Assembly (NCBI GenBank): GCA_905216055.1
Contig: CAJMSH010000018.1
Span: 1 to 14,362, forward strand
Length of the DNA: 14,362 nt
From: an uncultured bacterium
GTDB lineage: Bacteria > Cyanobacteriota > Vampirovibrionia > Gastranaerophilales > Gastranaerophilaceae
Direction of reading: 5' to 3'
The translations under genes and the position numbers were made by a program. The notes under the pieces were generated by a model, which saw only the letters and a list, made by a program, of their open reading frames with translations, was not told the DNA's origin and searched no databases. How positions within the stretch are numbered: the stretch's first letter is position 1; every line of letters begins with the position of its first letter. This document shows positions 1-8,072 of the stretch, one piece after another.

Positions 1-1152
1 TGTACCAGTAAATATCACTAGCTCATTAGAGCCACAAGGCAGCGCATTTCCACCAAAAGTTAAAATATTATTAACACCAGATGGAACAGTTAAGTTACTA
101 ATAATTCCACTAATAATAGATTTAGTGTTTTCCATAGTAACATAAAAATTTGATAAAGTACCGCTTACACCATCGGCGGTATTAAAGGTCACATCAGCAT
201 CATTAAGCGCCCTAGAAGTGTGATATTCATATCCACCGTTTAATGCGCAAGAAATGCCGATAAATAGATTACTTGAGCCAGTAGGGTTCGGGTGAAAATA
301 TGTTTCATCTAAATTAGCGCTATCTTTCATAATAGCATTTACATTGATTAAGTGCTTTAAGTTTTTATACTGTGAATAAGTATATATAAAATCAACACTG
401 TTTAAATCGTTTATAGTTGTTTCTGGCTGAACGCATTTCCAACTCTGCCACCCAATAAAACCAATCCACGGAGTTGCATTAGGAAAATTAGCGTTCGCAT
501 AATCTACAAATTCAAAAATTTTAGTCTGTAAACCACTTACGTCTATTGCTCCACTAGTAATTGCTCTAGCATCATTCCAACCACCACACACAACAATGTC
601 AGTAATTTCGTTTCTTTCAGATTCAGTAAGTTCGCTAACAAATTCAGCTAATTTTCCAACAAAACTGAAATTAGGCTCTGAACTAGTTGCAGTAGCAAAA
701 CCAATAGAAGAAGTACTCTTCTGTCTAGCGGTGCTGTATCTACTAACAAATAATTCAGACCATGTAGGTTTACTTGTTTCACGCATACCGTAGCTGTCAG
801 CAAGTAAAAGATATTTTCTATTAAGTAAAGAGTTTTTAATATGCACAACATCCGATTTTACATCATTAACATCCGATTTTACATCATTAACATCGGATTT
901 TACATCATTAATATCTTCTTTTACTTTTTCTGTTTCCTGCCTATATTCTTCAACTTGTGCGTTATAATTACCAGTTACAACCCAATACTCTGTATCAGTA
1001 ATTTCTGTATTAGCAGGAACTGGTTTCTTGCTTGTATAACTATTATTAAGGTACGTAACAATAGTTAAAGCTTCATAACTATTTGCTTTATCCCAAGCAA
1101 TAGGGTCTGCAAATTTCGGAACATATCTTGCACCAATATACTGTCTATTCAT
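1..1152 (-). CDS. Tail/fibre protein with SGNH hydrolase domain (partial, runs off left edge)
   Basis: The frame is open from ATG at 1152 to base 1, so at least 384 residues are visible and the C-terminus is missing. A GGAG ribosome binding site lies about 10 nt upstream. Residues 1-75 (start MNRQYIGARYVPKFADPIAW) resemble an N-terminal virion-attachment domain common in Firmicutes phage tail or fibre proteins. Residues about 70-105 are a coiled coil with three exact DVKSDV-type heptads. From about residue 112 an SGNH/GDSL hydrolase domain follows. The block I-like LLLADSYG has Ser120, the block III-like GGWND has Asn193, and DETYFHPN has His287. These match the family's catalytic Ser, Asn and His. 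The likely role is attachment to the host surface plus deacylation of a surface glycan or teichoic acid (inference). It is the last visible gene of the late operon. Substrate and full length are unknown. Confidence 0.85.
   Translation of the reverse strand, partial: MNRQYIGARYVPKFADPIAWDKANSYEALTIVTYLNNSYTSKKPVPANTEITDTEYWVVTGNYNAQVEEYRQETEKVKEDINDVKSDVNDVKSDVNDVKSDVVHIKNSLLNRKYLLLADSYGMRETSKPTWSELFVSRYSTARQKSTSSIGFATATSSEPNFSFVGKLAEFVSELTESERNEITDIVVCGGWNDARAITSGAIDVSGLQTKIFEFVDYANANFPNATPWIGFIGWQSWKCVQPETTINDLNSVDFIYTYSQYKNLKHLINVNAIMKDSANLDETYFHPNPTGSSNLFIGISCALNGGYEYHTSRALNDADVTFNTADGVSGTLSNFYVTMENTKSIISGIISNLTVPSGVNNILTFGGNALPCGSNELVIFTGT
847..909 (-). repeat. 21-bp tandem repeat coding for coiled-coil heptads
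   Basis: Three in-frame 21-bp units differ by a single base. They encode residues 82-102 of the SGNH tail protein, one seven-residue heptad (NDVKSDV) per unit. A degenerate fourth unit follows at 910 onward. The near identity at DNA level suggests recent expansion that changes stalk length. Confidence 0.85.
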
Positions 1153-1167
1153 ATCTTTTTTCTCCTT

Positions 1168-1560
1168 TTAATAATATAAAACTAATCTACCATATTCAGT
1201 ATCAGCAATTTCAACATCAAGACCAGTTGTTTTAAACACAATATCTTTCCAAGTTTGGGGTATATAATAAATAAAATATCCTGCATCAGAAATTTCTACA
1301 AAAATCATTGTAGCTAAATATTCTCTTACAACTTTTTCAATATAACTTGTGTCAAAATCATCTATCCATTTCTGAACAACACCTAATTCAGATTTAAGTT
1401 CAGCTAATTCCTCACTAAATTCTTTCTGATTTTCAATCATATTGTTAATATAATCTACAACCTTGCAAAGAATTTCATAATAGCTTAAACTATCATCATA
1501 AACAAGTGGTAAAACTTTCTGACACCAAAACTTAAAAGTGTTCAAATCTTTATAAACCAT
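1168..1560 (-). CDS. Small structural/fibre-associated protein (130 aa)
   Basis: ATG at 1560 has a good AAAGGAG ribosome binding site. The N-terminal part (KFWCQKVLPLVYDDSLSYYE, residues 10-29) resembles a conserved head of small fibre-associated phage proteins that I recognise only loosely. Residues about 40-68 are charged and probably coiled coil (NQKEFSEELAELKSELG). The C-terminal part, from about residue 88, is hydrophobic and probably beta-rich (ISDAGYFIYYIP, then DTEYGRLVLYY at the end). It lies between the lower collar gene and the SGNH tail gene in the late operon. A role as a head fibre, tail appendage or adaptor is inferred from position. No enzyme motif is visible. Confidence 0.75.
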   Translation of the reverse strand: MVYKDLNTFKFWCQKVLPLVYDDSLSYYEILCKVVDYINNMIENQKEFSEELAELKSELGVVQKWIDDFDTSYIEKVVREYLATMIFVEISDAGYFIYYIPQTWKDIVFKTTGLDVEIADTEYGRLVLYY

Positions 1561-1572
1561 TGTATCTCCTTT

Positions 1573-2325
1573 CTACCAAAGCTGAAAGAACAGAGTTTCC
1601 AAATCTCCAATAACCATCATATCAATATTAAGGAAAGTATCACGATATTTAATAAGTAAATCGCTTGCACTACTTCCTTCAAAACCTATAACAGTTTCAA
1701 GATAGTCCTCTGTGCTATTTAGAGCGTCTGTACCAGTATCACTATTAGTAACATTACCAGTTGTTGAATTAGATGTAGTAGAACTACTATTTCCAGTATC
1801 AGTAGTTTTTCTAACATTAGTTAAATAAGTTTCATTTTCAACATTAGTTAGTGAACCCTGTGGAGTATCACTATATAAGTCTAAACCAACATTGGTATTA
1901 GTACCATTACCACTTCCATTACTTTTGCTTGTGCTATTTACTGTCCCATTATTGCTAGTATTCCTATTACTATCATAATTAGTTTTCTTTTTCCTAGTCA
2001 AATTAGCAGTATACAAAGGGTTAAACTCTAATAATTCACTATTATACAACTTATTATAATAAGGCATTATCTCATTCAACTTTGCATCCAATCTCAACTT
2101 CCACAGCCCAACTGTTTCTTCACAAATCTCTCTAGTATAGAAGTGTTTAAGAATTTTCTTTTCCAAAACAGTTCGATAGTTTTCATCAAAGATAGGAAAA
2201 GTAAAAGTAAATATTTTAGGAATAGCATTTGTAATAATAGTATCAACATCTGCATATCCTTTGCTTTCACCTAGACCACTTGCCGTTTCACAAATGAACC
2301 TAACTTCTGTTGTGTATTTACTCAT
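1573..2325 (-). CDS. Lower collar (tail connector) protein, phi29 gp11-like
   Basis: This 250-residue protein sits directly after the portal gene, as gene 11 follows gene 10 in phi29. Its start (ATG 2325) overlaps the portal stop by 8 nt, with a strong GAGGGGGTG site 6 nt upstream. The segment around residues 55-98 (FYTREICEETVGLWKLRLDA, then LNEIMPYYNKLY) is typical of lower collar proteins. Residues about 112-205 are a long Asn/Ser/Thr/Gly-rich low-complexity segment, probably a disordered or loop insertion. The C-terminus (YLETVIGF to LETLFFQLW) is again ordered. The protein joins the portal to the tail tube. The family call is secure from motif and synteny. Confidence 0.9.
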   Translation of the reverse strand: MSKYTTEVRFICETASGLGESKGYADVDTIITNAIPKIFTFTFPIFDENYRTVLEKKILKHFYTREICEETVGLWKLRLDAKLNEIMPYYNKLYNSELLEFNPLYTANLTRKKKTNYDSNRNTSNNGTVNSTSKSNGSGNGTNTNVGLDLYSDTPQGSLTNVENETYLTNVRKTTDTGNSSSTTSNSTTGNVTNSDTGTDALNSTEDYLETVIGFEGSSASDLLIKYRDTFLNIDMMVIGDLETLFFQLW

Positions 2326-3208
2326 TTACTTCACCCCCTCTGTACTCTTTTTCTTCCTCTTCATTTTCGTTTTGTTGTTCTTCTATGTCTTGAAAGTCCT
2401 CTCTATAATCAACCCAAATATTTAATCCAAACATTTCGTTGATTTGTTTACAAGCCTGCCTGCGACTTTCAAGCCTTGAATATCTACTAGCAACCGTTCC
2501 ACCTTGATTTCGAGTAACTTCATCAGTAATCATACGTTCTTTTTTAACTACGTTTATATTACTAATACCAAGATATGTCAATGCTTCGTTCCAAATCTGT
2601 GTCTTTAGTTCGTACAATTTATCTGCAACATAAGGTGCACCAGTTTGTAAAACTTTAAGACCATTTGCATCTAACCCTTTTGACCCAAAGATAAATGGTT
2701 CATTACCCTCATACTGTTTGTATAAGTTCTTCATTGTTAATCTTTGGCTTTCATCACATTGTATCAATACAGGAGTTTTCTGTGCATTAGCGTTTACATC
2801 TATTGCCCTATCAAGGTTATATAATCTCTTACTAAACATTTCAACATCTAGCATAGAATTAGTGTGTAAATAGTTATTAAAAATAATAATGCTATTTGTA
2901 CCATCTAATTCTCTTTGATAACCATTAGTTGCGTAGGCTTTTCTTTCCATAGGAATACGATAAACATTAAGCTTACCGCCTATCATACATTGAAGTGATA
3001 AATAGCCAAGTACTTCATCTTGAAAGAATACGCACATTCCATCACTAAATAAGCACATTTCCAAAAATCTTTGGTCAACTGTTTCTGGTAGATTTTGCCA
3101 TTCAAACATACTAATTGCTAATTCTGTAAGTCTATTATAGTACTGCAAGTATGTTCTATTATTCATATAAGCACTTTCACAAAACTGTAAATCTCTTTTT
3201 CTTCCCAC
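2318..3208 (-). CDS. Portal / upper collar (connector) protein, phi29 gp10-like
   Basis: This 296-residue protein is close to the phi29 connector in size. It starts with GTG at 3208, 7 nt after an AAAGGAG site. The interior matches the upper collar family. It contains FEWQNLPETVDQRFLEMCLF near residues 36-55, then LNVYRIPMERKAYATNG, then NINVVKKERMITDEVTRNQG near residues 218-237. A Glu-rich acidic tail (EEQQNENEEEEKEYR) ends the protein. The dodecameric portal forms the DNA channel at the unique vertex and is the docking site for the packaging ATPase and, in phi29, the pRNA. It overlaps the lower collar gene, so translation is probably coupled. Confidence 0.93.
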   Translation of the reverse strand: MGRKRDLQFCESAYMNNRTYLQYYNRLTELAISMFEWQNLPETVDQRFLEMCLFSDGMCVFFQDEVLGYLSLQCMIGGKLNVYRIPMERKAYATNGYQRELDGTNSIIIFNNYLHTNSMLDVEMFSKRLYNLDRAIDVNANAQKTPVLIQCDESQRLTMKNLYKQYEGNEPFIFGSKGLDANGLKVLQTGAPYVADKLYELKTQIWNEALTYLGISNINVVKKERMITDEVTRNQGGTVASRYSRLESRRQACKQINEMFGLNIWVDYREDFQDIEEQQNENEEEEKEYRGGEVNE

Positions 3209-3222
3209 TTATCTACTCCTTT

Positions 3223-4737
3223 CTAGCTAGGTGAGTTATCTAAAGAATAGTTTCCTACTTCACTAGCTGATTTCCAAAATGTTATTCCATTATCATATAT
3301 ACCACAAATTTTTCTTACATCATCAGCAGGTGCGTTTCCACTTAATACACATCCATTTGTTTTAACGTAATTCCAATGTGGTCTAGCACTTCTATTAGGT
3401 ACTTTTACTCTTCTAGTTGCATAACCATACATGTCAAAATAATCGTCAATAACTCTTGCGTATTCAGCACTAATTTGCATCTGTCTAAAGTAAAAATCTT
3501 TAGTTCTACTAGCAACATCTATTGTACCGCTGTTAGTTCCTTTAGCTTGTGGTGGTCTATTTGTTGCAAGTATTACACTATTTGCAGTATTAGCAAGACC
3601 CATTATACCACCTGCAACTGCAACTGGGTTTCCACTTATTGCACCAAAAGCAGTACTAGCAACACTAGCAATTCCTTGTAAAGCAGTTGTACTTGCTTCT
3701 TGTGCAAGCCAAGCACGAAAAGCATCAATGCTCCAAGCAACTTGTGGAAAATCTGACATTACTAATTTTTCTATATAGTTAAAATCATCACTACTTACAC
3801 CATTATAAGCTTTGGGAACAAGCATAATTTGTGGATTACAAGATACAGTTCCTACTAATTCAAAGTCACAATATTCACCATTAAACCATTCATATCTATA
3901 AATTGCATCATTATTACCACAATCTACTGAAAGATAGTTATAAGGATAAGTAAGCAATTTCTTATTTCGTGGTGTATATCCATGAAGTGAACTATTTTTC
4001 TGTACTCTTGATACTTGAACACTTGGGTATTCTCCAGTAGTATAAAACTTATGTGGCATTATAAATATAGAAACAACACTATCCTGCTTATTTGCATCTA
4101 CTGTTGAGTCAAGATAATCAAGTAATAATTGAACTTGTTCAGGTGTATCTATAAGTCCTGCAATATAATTTACACCGCTAAACAACCCACCTTGGTAACC
4201 ACCTGCTTGCCCATCTGGGTCATAAGCAGTAGCAACAACTGCAACATACTTTGAAAAATGACCACTTCCACTCACTGCATTACAAGTTATATCACCAATA
4301 TCAACATTTTCAGCTAAAATATTATCTCCTGCAACATCAGTAGTGCTATGTTCTCTTTCCACATAACATCTTTTTAGAGTAGTATCAAAGAAATAGGTTT
4401 GCATTACATCTATTTCAAAGGTGATTTCACTAGTTTCGTTATTAATATATTCAACGCCAGTGATAAAAGCATAAAACCATTTAGTTCCAAATGAAGCATT
4501 TTGAAATGATAAATAGTTACAATCGTAAAGGTTGTCAGCTTTTACTGCTACTCTCATACTACCTTTTACAACTCTTTGGTAACTTTGTGCAGTAAGATTA
4601 TATTTAATAATATTTTGGTTTGCGTGAAAATAAGTGTTCTGCTCTGCTAAACTACTGAAATATAAGGTGTGATTATATGTATTATCTAATGGAACATTAT
4701 GATAAATTTTAATATTACTATTAGGTTCAATATACAT
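3223..4737 (-). CDS. Tail knob / distal tail tube protein, phi29 gp9-like
   Basis: A 504-residue protein with ATG at 4737 and an AAAGGAG site. The N-terminus (MYIEPNSNIKIYHNVPLDNT) and the following FYAFITGVEYINNETSEI and FEIDVMQTYFFDTT segments are hallmarks of the gp9 tail protein. Residues about 352-395 form a Gly/Ala/Ser/Val-rich hydrophobic stretch (TALQGIASVASTAFGAIS onward). It corresponds to the hydrophobic loops that in phi29 gp9 plug the tail and form a membrane pore during DNA ejection. The gene lies between the capsid and portal genes, as in most phi29 relatives. It is 504 residues against about 600 in phi29. Confidence 0.92.
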   Translation of the reverse strand: MYIEPNSNIKIYHNVPLDNTYNHTLYFSSLAEQNTYFHANQNIIKYNLTAQSYQRVVKGSMRVAVKADNLYDCNYLSFQNASFGTKWFYAFITGVEYINNETSEITFEIDVMQTYFFDTTLKRCYVEREHSTTDVAGDNILAENVDIGDITCNAVSGSGHFSKYVAVVATAYDPDGQAGGYQGGLFSGVNYIAGLIDTPEQVQLLLDYLDSTVDANKQDSVVSIFIMPHKFYTTGEYPSVQVSRVQKNSSLHGYTPRNKKLLTYPYNYLSVDCGNNDAIYRYEWFNGEYCDFELVGTVSCNPQIMLVPKAYNGVSSDDFNYIEKLVMSDFPQVAWSIDAFRAWLAQEASTTALQGIASVASTAFGAISGNPVAVAGGIMGLANTANSVILATNRPPQAKGTNSGTIDVASRTKDFYFRQMQISAEYARVIDDYFDMYGYATRRVKVPNRSARPHWNYVKTNGCVLSGNAPADDVRKICGIYDNGITFWKSASEVGNYSLDNSPS

Positions 4738-4757
4738 ATTATTTCTCCTTTATAATA

Positions 4758-4781
4758 AGGGAAAGCATTTCTGCTTCCCCT
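4758..4781 (-). terminator. Hairpin between capsid and tail genes (attenuator/terminator)
   Basis: A 10-bp stem with a GAAA loop (minus-strand reading) lies in the 50-nt gap after the capsid stop. One pair is G-U on the minus strand but A-C on the plus strand, so it is built for minus transcripts. Only a weak U-rich stretch (TTATTAT) follows. It probably reduces read-through and keeps capsid mRNA in excess of tail mRNA (inference). Confidence 0.65.
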
Positions 4782-4787
4782 ATTTAA

Positions 4788-6152
4788 TTACTCAACTGTA
4801 ATAGTACAAGTTCCATTCTTTTCATTATCGTAAGTAGAAGTAGCAGTGATGGTTACTTGTGTTCCTACTAAAACATCAGCACCAACTGTTACTACACCAC
4901 CCTTATTAACAGTTACACCCTCTGTATTAGAAGTCCAATCAACTGTCTGTGGTGCAAAGAACTCTGTCTGAACAACCGCTGAAAGTGATAAACTCTGACC
5001 TGCCTTAACAGTAGCACTTGCAGGAGAAACTACAACACTAGTAACCGCAGGAGTTCCAGGGATAAAGAGTGCATTATTTGCGAATGGAGAAACACTAAAA
5101 GTTTTCCAAACGTGATACCAATAATTCCAGTAAAGACCCTCACCATTGTACTGCTCTGTGAAGTTATAGAAGTTATCGAAAATCATAAACCAATCTTTAT
5201 CAACAAGGATACAAGGAATTGCATCAAGTGCTTTAAGGTCAGCTTCTCCGATTTCAGTATAAGTTGGGTCATCTGCAAATAGTACATTAAGTCTAGCAAT
5301 ATCAAGAGAACCAAAACTATCTACAAGTACTCTCTTTCCTGCAAATTCAGCTTTATCCATATTGAAAGCAGAAGCAAGAACTTCAACATCCATGGTTGCA
5401 TCAAATTTAGAGTTAATAAGGAGATACTGGTCAGCTTTCTTTGAGAAAGTCTGTACTCCTGCAAGGTTATACTTGCTTGACATAAACTCATAGTTATTAG
5501 ACACACCCTTAATAGTGCTAACAATAGACTTCATATTTTCCTCTGATACAGTAGGAATAGTAACTGGGTACATTCTTCCATCAAGCACGTGTTTTGCAAG
5601 CATATACTTCATAGTCTGAAACTCGTCATAGTTAGCACCAGTATACATAGCATCTACGATTTTAGCAATAAGGTCTGTAATACCCTGCCAAGAAAGAAAA
5701 GCCTGTCTTAACTGGTCATTTTGAATGGTAGTTTTGTAGTACTTCTGATAGTTCATAATATGAAAAGCAGAACGTACATCAGGAATTTCTCTCTTAAAGA
5801 GATTGCTCTCTGCAACAGTTGGGTCAAACTGGTAAGGCTTTGCAATATTAACAAAGATTTCCTCAATGGTTTCACCAAATTCGAGCATACCTTTTTTAAA
5901 CATTGACCAAGGGTTGTCATACATTTTGGAAGTAATGAGTACACGTCCAATACGATTAACAAGTGCAGATAAAAACTCATTCTGTAACTGCGGATTGTCC
6001 ATAATTACCGCACCAATCTCTCTAATACTATCCGCATCAGCAGTAGCCTGCGGAACATAATTCTGATAGTTTACAGTTGCGTTGTTTCTGATAACATTAA
6101 GAATGTCAACAGATGAATTAGTTAGTGTTACAATCTTCGGTTTAGTAGCCAT
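4788..6152 (-). CDS. Major capsid protein with C-terminal BIG2 (Ig-like) domain, phi29 gp8-like
   Basis: This 454-residue protein is almost the size of phi29 gp8 (448). The N-terminal HK97-fold part includes SKMYDNPWSMFKKGMLEFGE and YQKYYKTTIQNDQLRQAF, both typical of this capsid family. From residue 368 to the end is a bacterial Ig-like group 2 domain: VTSVVVSPASATVKAGQSLS, then VDWTSNTEGVTV, then VTITATSTYDNEKNGTCTI. It is probably displayed on the capsid surface. ATG at 6152 follows a GAGGG site. The gene comes right after the scaffold gene, as usual for coordinated prohead assembly. Confidence 0.95.
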   Translation of the reverse strand: MATKPKIVTLTNSSVDILNVIRNNATVNYQNYVPQATADADSIREIGAVIMDNPQLQNEFLSALVNRIGRVLITSKMYDNPWSMFKKGMLEFGETIEEIFVNIAKPYQFDPTVAESNLFKREIPDVRSAFHIMNYQKYYKTTIQNDQLRQAFLSWQGITDLIAKIVDAMYTGANYDEFQTMKYMLAKHVLDGRMYPVTIPTVSEENMKSIVSTIKGVSNNYEFMSSKYNLAGVQTFSKKADQYLLINSKFDATMDVEVLASAFNMDKAEFAGKRVLVDSFGSLDIARLNVLFADDPTYTEIGEADLKALDAIPCILVDKDWFMIFDNFYNFTEQYNGEGLYWNYWYHVWKTFSVSPFANNALFIPGTPAVTSVVVSPASATVKAGQSLSLSAVVQTEFFAPQTVDWTSNTEGVTVNKGGVVTVGADVLVGTQVTITATSTYDNEKNGTCTITVE

Positions 6153-6157
6153 AATAA

Positions 6158-6478
6158 TTATCCCTCTCTTTCTTCAAATAAGTCTGCGTAAGTTTTCTCT
6201 TTCGCATCATCTTTTACATCATCTTCCTGCTCCTCTTTAGTATCAGCAGGAGTTGTTTCTGAATTGAAAAATCTATCTTTATATTTCTTTCTCCAAGATT
6301 TGTCCAATTCATCATACTTCTTTTTCCACTGTTCGTCATTATTACCACTTGAACGTGTTTCCATGTCATTGAATGTATCTGTCATATCTTCAATGAATGT
6401 CATAGCTTCATCAGAAGTATCTTCACCAATGCGTTCTTGTAGACGCTTCATAAATTCTTCTTTGTTAAGTACTGCCAT
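6158..6478 (-). CDS. Capsid scaffold protein, phi29 gp7-like
   Basis: A short, highly charged, mostly helical 106-residue protein directly before the capsid gene with a 5-nt gap, the place and size of the phi29 scaffold (98 aa). It begins MAVLNKEEFMKRLQERIGED, has a Lys-rich middle (EQWKKKYDELDKSWRKKYKD) and an acidic tail ending YADLFEEREG. The recurrent YADLF-type end is seen in scaffold proteins of related phages. It would template prohead assembly and then exit. ATG 6478 has a strong AAAGGAG site. Function rests on synteny and composition. Confidence 0.85.
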   Translation of the reverse strand: MAVLNKEEFMKRLQERIGEDTSDEAMTFIEDMTDTFNDMETRSSGNNDEQWKKKYDELDKSWRKKYKDRFFNSETTPADTKEEQEDDVKDDAKEKTYADLFEEREG

Positions 6479-6500
6479 TTTAATTCTCCTTTCATATAAT

Positions 6501-7085
6501 CTAATATTTCCTTAACATCATATAGATAGGCATTGTTTTACGCTTTCTAGGTGTAGGTGGTGTAGGTGGAGTTGGTGGAACTGGTGTACCACTAAAATAT
6601 TCATACCATTCACTGGCATATTGTAATCTGTCATTTAAAGCTTCAACTCCTGCTCTTTCTCTTTCATATAAATAAGCTTTTGTAGCTTCTGCAACATCAG
6701 TAAGTGCTAAAAATTCAGACCAATTATATGTGTATTCTGATGCAGGTAACCAATAACCACCTGCACCCTTTGTTCCTTCACCCTCACAATAAATTCTCTC
6801 ACATTGTGCTGAACCATCATACCAATTATAACCATAAGTTTTGCACCAATTAGTTAATACAGTAGATGGTGTCCATTGTATTAAACCCCAACCTAAAGAA
6901 GTTGAACTACCTTGTTTAATTCCTGGGTTCAATGTACTCTCTCTTTGTATATTGCCTAGCATACCACAGATAGCTTCAAGAGTAGCACCTTTATTAATAA
7001 AGTAGTTGTAAAATTCGGTTGCGTTATTTTGCATTTGTGATGTGCTAAAATATTTAGCTACACCTATTTCATATATCCAAGCCAT
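6501..7085 (-). CDS. Tail lysozyme (Phage_lysozyme2-type peptidoglycan hydrolase)
   Basis: This 194-residue protein carries a domain like the N-terminal lysozyme of phi29 gp13. AICGMLGNIQREST (residues 38-51) holds the probable catalytic Glu49. LGWGLIQWTP and YLYERERAG are further family hallmarks. After residue about 165 comes a Pro-rich linker (TPVPPTPPTPPTP) and a basic end, RKRKTMPIYMMLRKY. The endopeptidase half of phi29 gp13 is absent. It most likely sits at the tail tip and opens the cell wall at infection; a second lysis enzyme is the alternative. Its ATG is 2 nt after the endolysin stop with only a weak ribosome binding site, so translation is probably coupled. Confidence 0.85.
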   Translation of the reverse strand: MAWIYEIGVAKYFSTSQMQNNATEFYNYFINKGATLEAICGMLGNIQRESTLNPGIKQGSSTSLGWGLIQWTPSTVLTNWCKTYGYNWYDGSAQCERIYCEGEGTKGAGGYWLPASEYTYNWSEFLALTDVAEATKAYLYERERAGVEALNDRLQYASEWYEYFSGTPVPPTPPTPPTPRKRKTMPIYMMLRKY

Positions 7086-7087
7086 AA

Positions 7088-7816
7088 CTATCTTTTTAGT
7101 AGCTTATTTACTAATGATTGAATAGTATTATAGTCATATCCTGCTTTTGTTAAAGCGGTTTTTCTTTCATTACCATTCCCCCATTTTCCTGCTACAACTT
7201 CTTTTGCTATTTCTTCGTTACTTTTCTTTACTTCTGTGCTTAATAATGCGTTTACTAATAATTGAATAGTATTATAGTCATAACCTGCTTTTGTTAAAGC
7301 TGTTTTTCTTGCATTACCATTTCCCCATTTTCCTGCTACAACTTCTTTTGCTAATTCTTCATTACTTTTCTTTTTTGTTGTACTTGTTGGAGTATCAAAT
7401 AATTCTTTTTCTTTTGCTCTCCTTTTTACAAGCCCTGCAATAACTCTTCCACCGCTTTTGTTATAAGCTGTTATTTTTGAACTAATCTGTTCTGATGTTC
7501 TAGTTCCACTAGCTGTTAATTGATTAATACTACCAACATTAAAAGCAAATGAAACTAACGCATCAAATTGATTTTGATTGAAGTTGTATTTACTCATAAA
7601 AGAATTAACATTTTTAATTGCTTTTTTACAATCTTGTAAAAGCAATTCTTCTGCTTGCTCTTTTGTGATTTTCATTCCTGCTGTTACATCTGAATCATAA
7701 TGTCCATACCCTATTGTATAGTACTTCTCTGTTGGTAAACATTTGTAAGCTGTTAATCTACAACCCTCAAAACTTTTAATCAAATTCAATCCATTTTCTG
7801 ATAAGTTTCTCGACAA
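7088..7816 (-). CDS. Endolysin: GH24 lysozyme with two Cpl-7 (CW_7) wall-binding repeats
   Basis: A 242-residue modular lysin. Residues 1-145 are a T4-type (GH24) muramidase. FEGCRLTAYKCLP supplies Glu17 and Cys26, and YYTIGYGHY supplies Thr34. This fits the known Glu-Asp/Cys-Thr triad with Cys in place of Asp. Residues about 150-195 and 198-242 are two CW_7 repeats, each with NEE(L/I)AKEVVAGKWGNGN and then ALTKAGYDYNTIQ. The start is TTG at 7816, 6 nt after a GAGAGGTG site; no better ATG is near. No signal peptide is visible, so export depends on the holin encoded just upstream. Confidence 0.93.
   Translation of the reverse strand: MSRNLSENGLNLIKSFEGCRLTAYKCLPTEKYYTIGYGHYDSDVTAGMKITKEQAEELLLQDCKKAIKNVNSFMSKYNFNQNQFDALVSFAFNVGSINQLTASGTRTSEQISSKITAYNKSGGRVIAGLVKRRAKEKELFDTPTSTTKKKSNEELAKEVVAGKWGNGNARKTALTKAGYDYNTIQLLVNALLSTEVKKSNEEIAKEVVAGKWGNGNERKTALTKAGYDYNTIQSLVNKLLKR
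7107..7377 (-). repeat. 144-bp tandem duplication coding for the CW_7 repeats
   Basis: Two units (7107-7250 and 7251 to about 7377) are offset by exactly 144 bp and nearly identical over about 118 bp, with only a handful of mismatches. They encode the two endolysin wall-binding repeats. Similarity at DNA level indicates a recent duplication. Confidence 0.85.
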
Positions 7817-7819
7817 TTT

Positions 7820-8017
7820 TTACACCTCTCTTTCTATACCAATAGTATCGCATAGTTTCTGTAATACAAGTGTATTATTGTTTAGTGCTTCTGTGAACTT
7901 TTCTGTTTCCTGCTTATGCTTGTCAGCCATATCTTTAATGTACCAAAGAAGTGCTACACACATTGCAATAGGGAAACCAACTGTTGAAACAATTTGTGTA
8001 ATAGTTCCTACATCCAT
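7820..8017 (-). CDS. Putative holin (single-TM, UviB/BhlA-like)
   Basis: A 65-residue protein with one predicted membrane helix at about residues 10-27 (VSTVGFPIAMCVALLWYI). A charged cytoplasmic coiled-coil-like tail follows (KDMADKHKQETEKF, then TEALNNNTLVLQKL). This topology and the LNNNTLVLQKL motif resemble small UviB/BhlA/YvrJ-type holin-like proteins. It lies 3 nt upstream of the endolysin gene and is the first gene of the late operon, directly after the late promoter. ATG 8017 has an AAAGGAG site. Holin function is inferred from size, topology and position. Confidence 0.75.
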   Translation of the reverse strand: MDVGTITQIVSTVGFPIAMCVALLWYIKDMADKHKQETEKFTEALNNNTLVLQKLCDTIGIEREV

Positions 8018-8043
8018 ATTTTTACTCCTTTCTTTTTTCTTTA

Positions 8044-8072
8044 ATTATAACACTTTTATTGCTATTTTGCAA
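8044..8072 (-). promoter_or_regulatory. Late-operon promoter, sigma-A type with extended -10
   Basis: On the minus strand: -35 TTGCAA (8067-8072), 17-nt spacer ending TGT, -10 TATAAT (8044-8049). It points at the holin gene start at 8017 and would drive the holin-to-tail-fibre operon. It is back to back with a plus-strand promoter and shares a palindrome with it. Confidence 0.75.

Noticed and set aside
841..1068. Plus-strand frame of 75 aa with Ile/Phe repeats
   Set aside because: It is the antisense of the heptad repeat in the SGNH tail gene.
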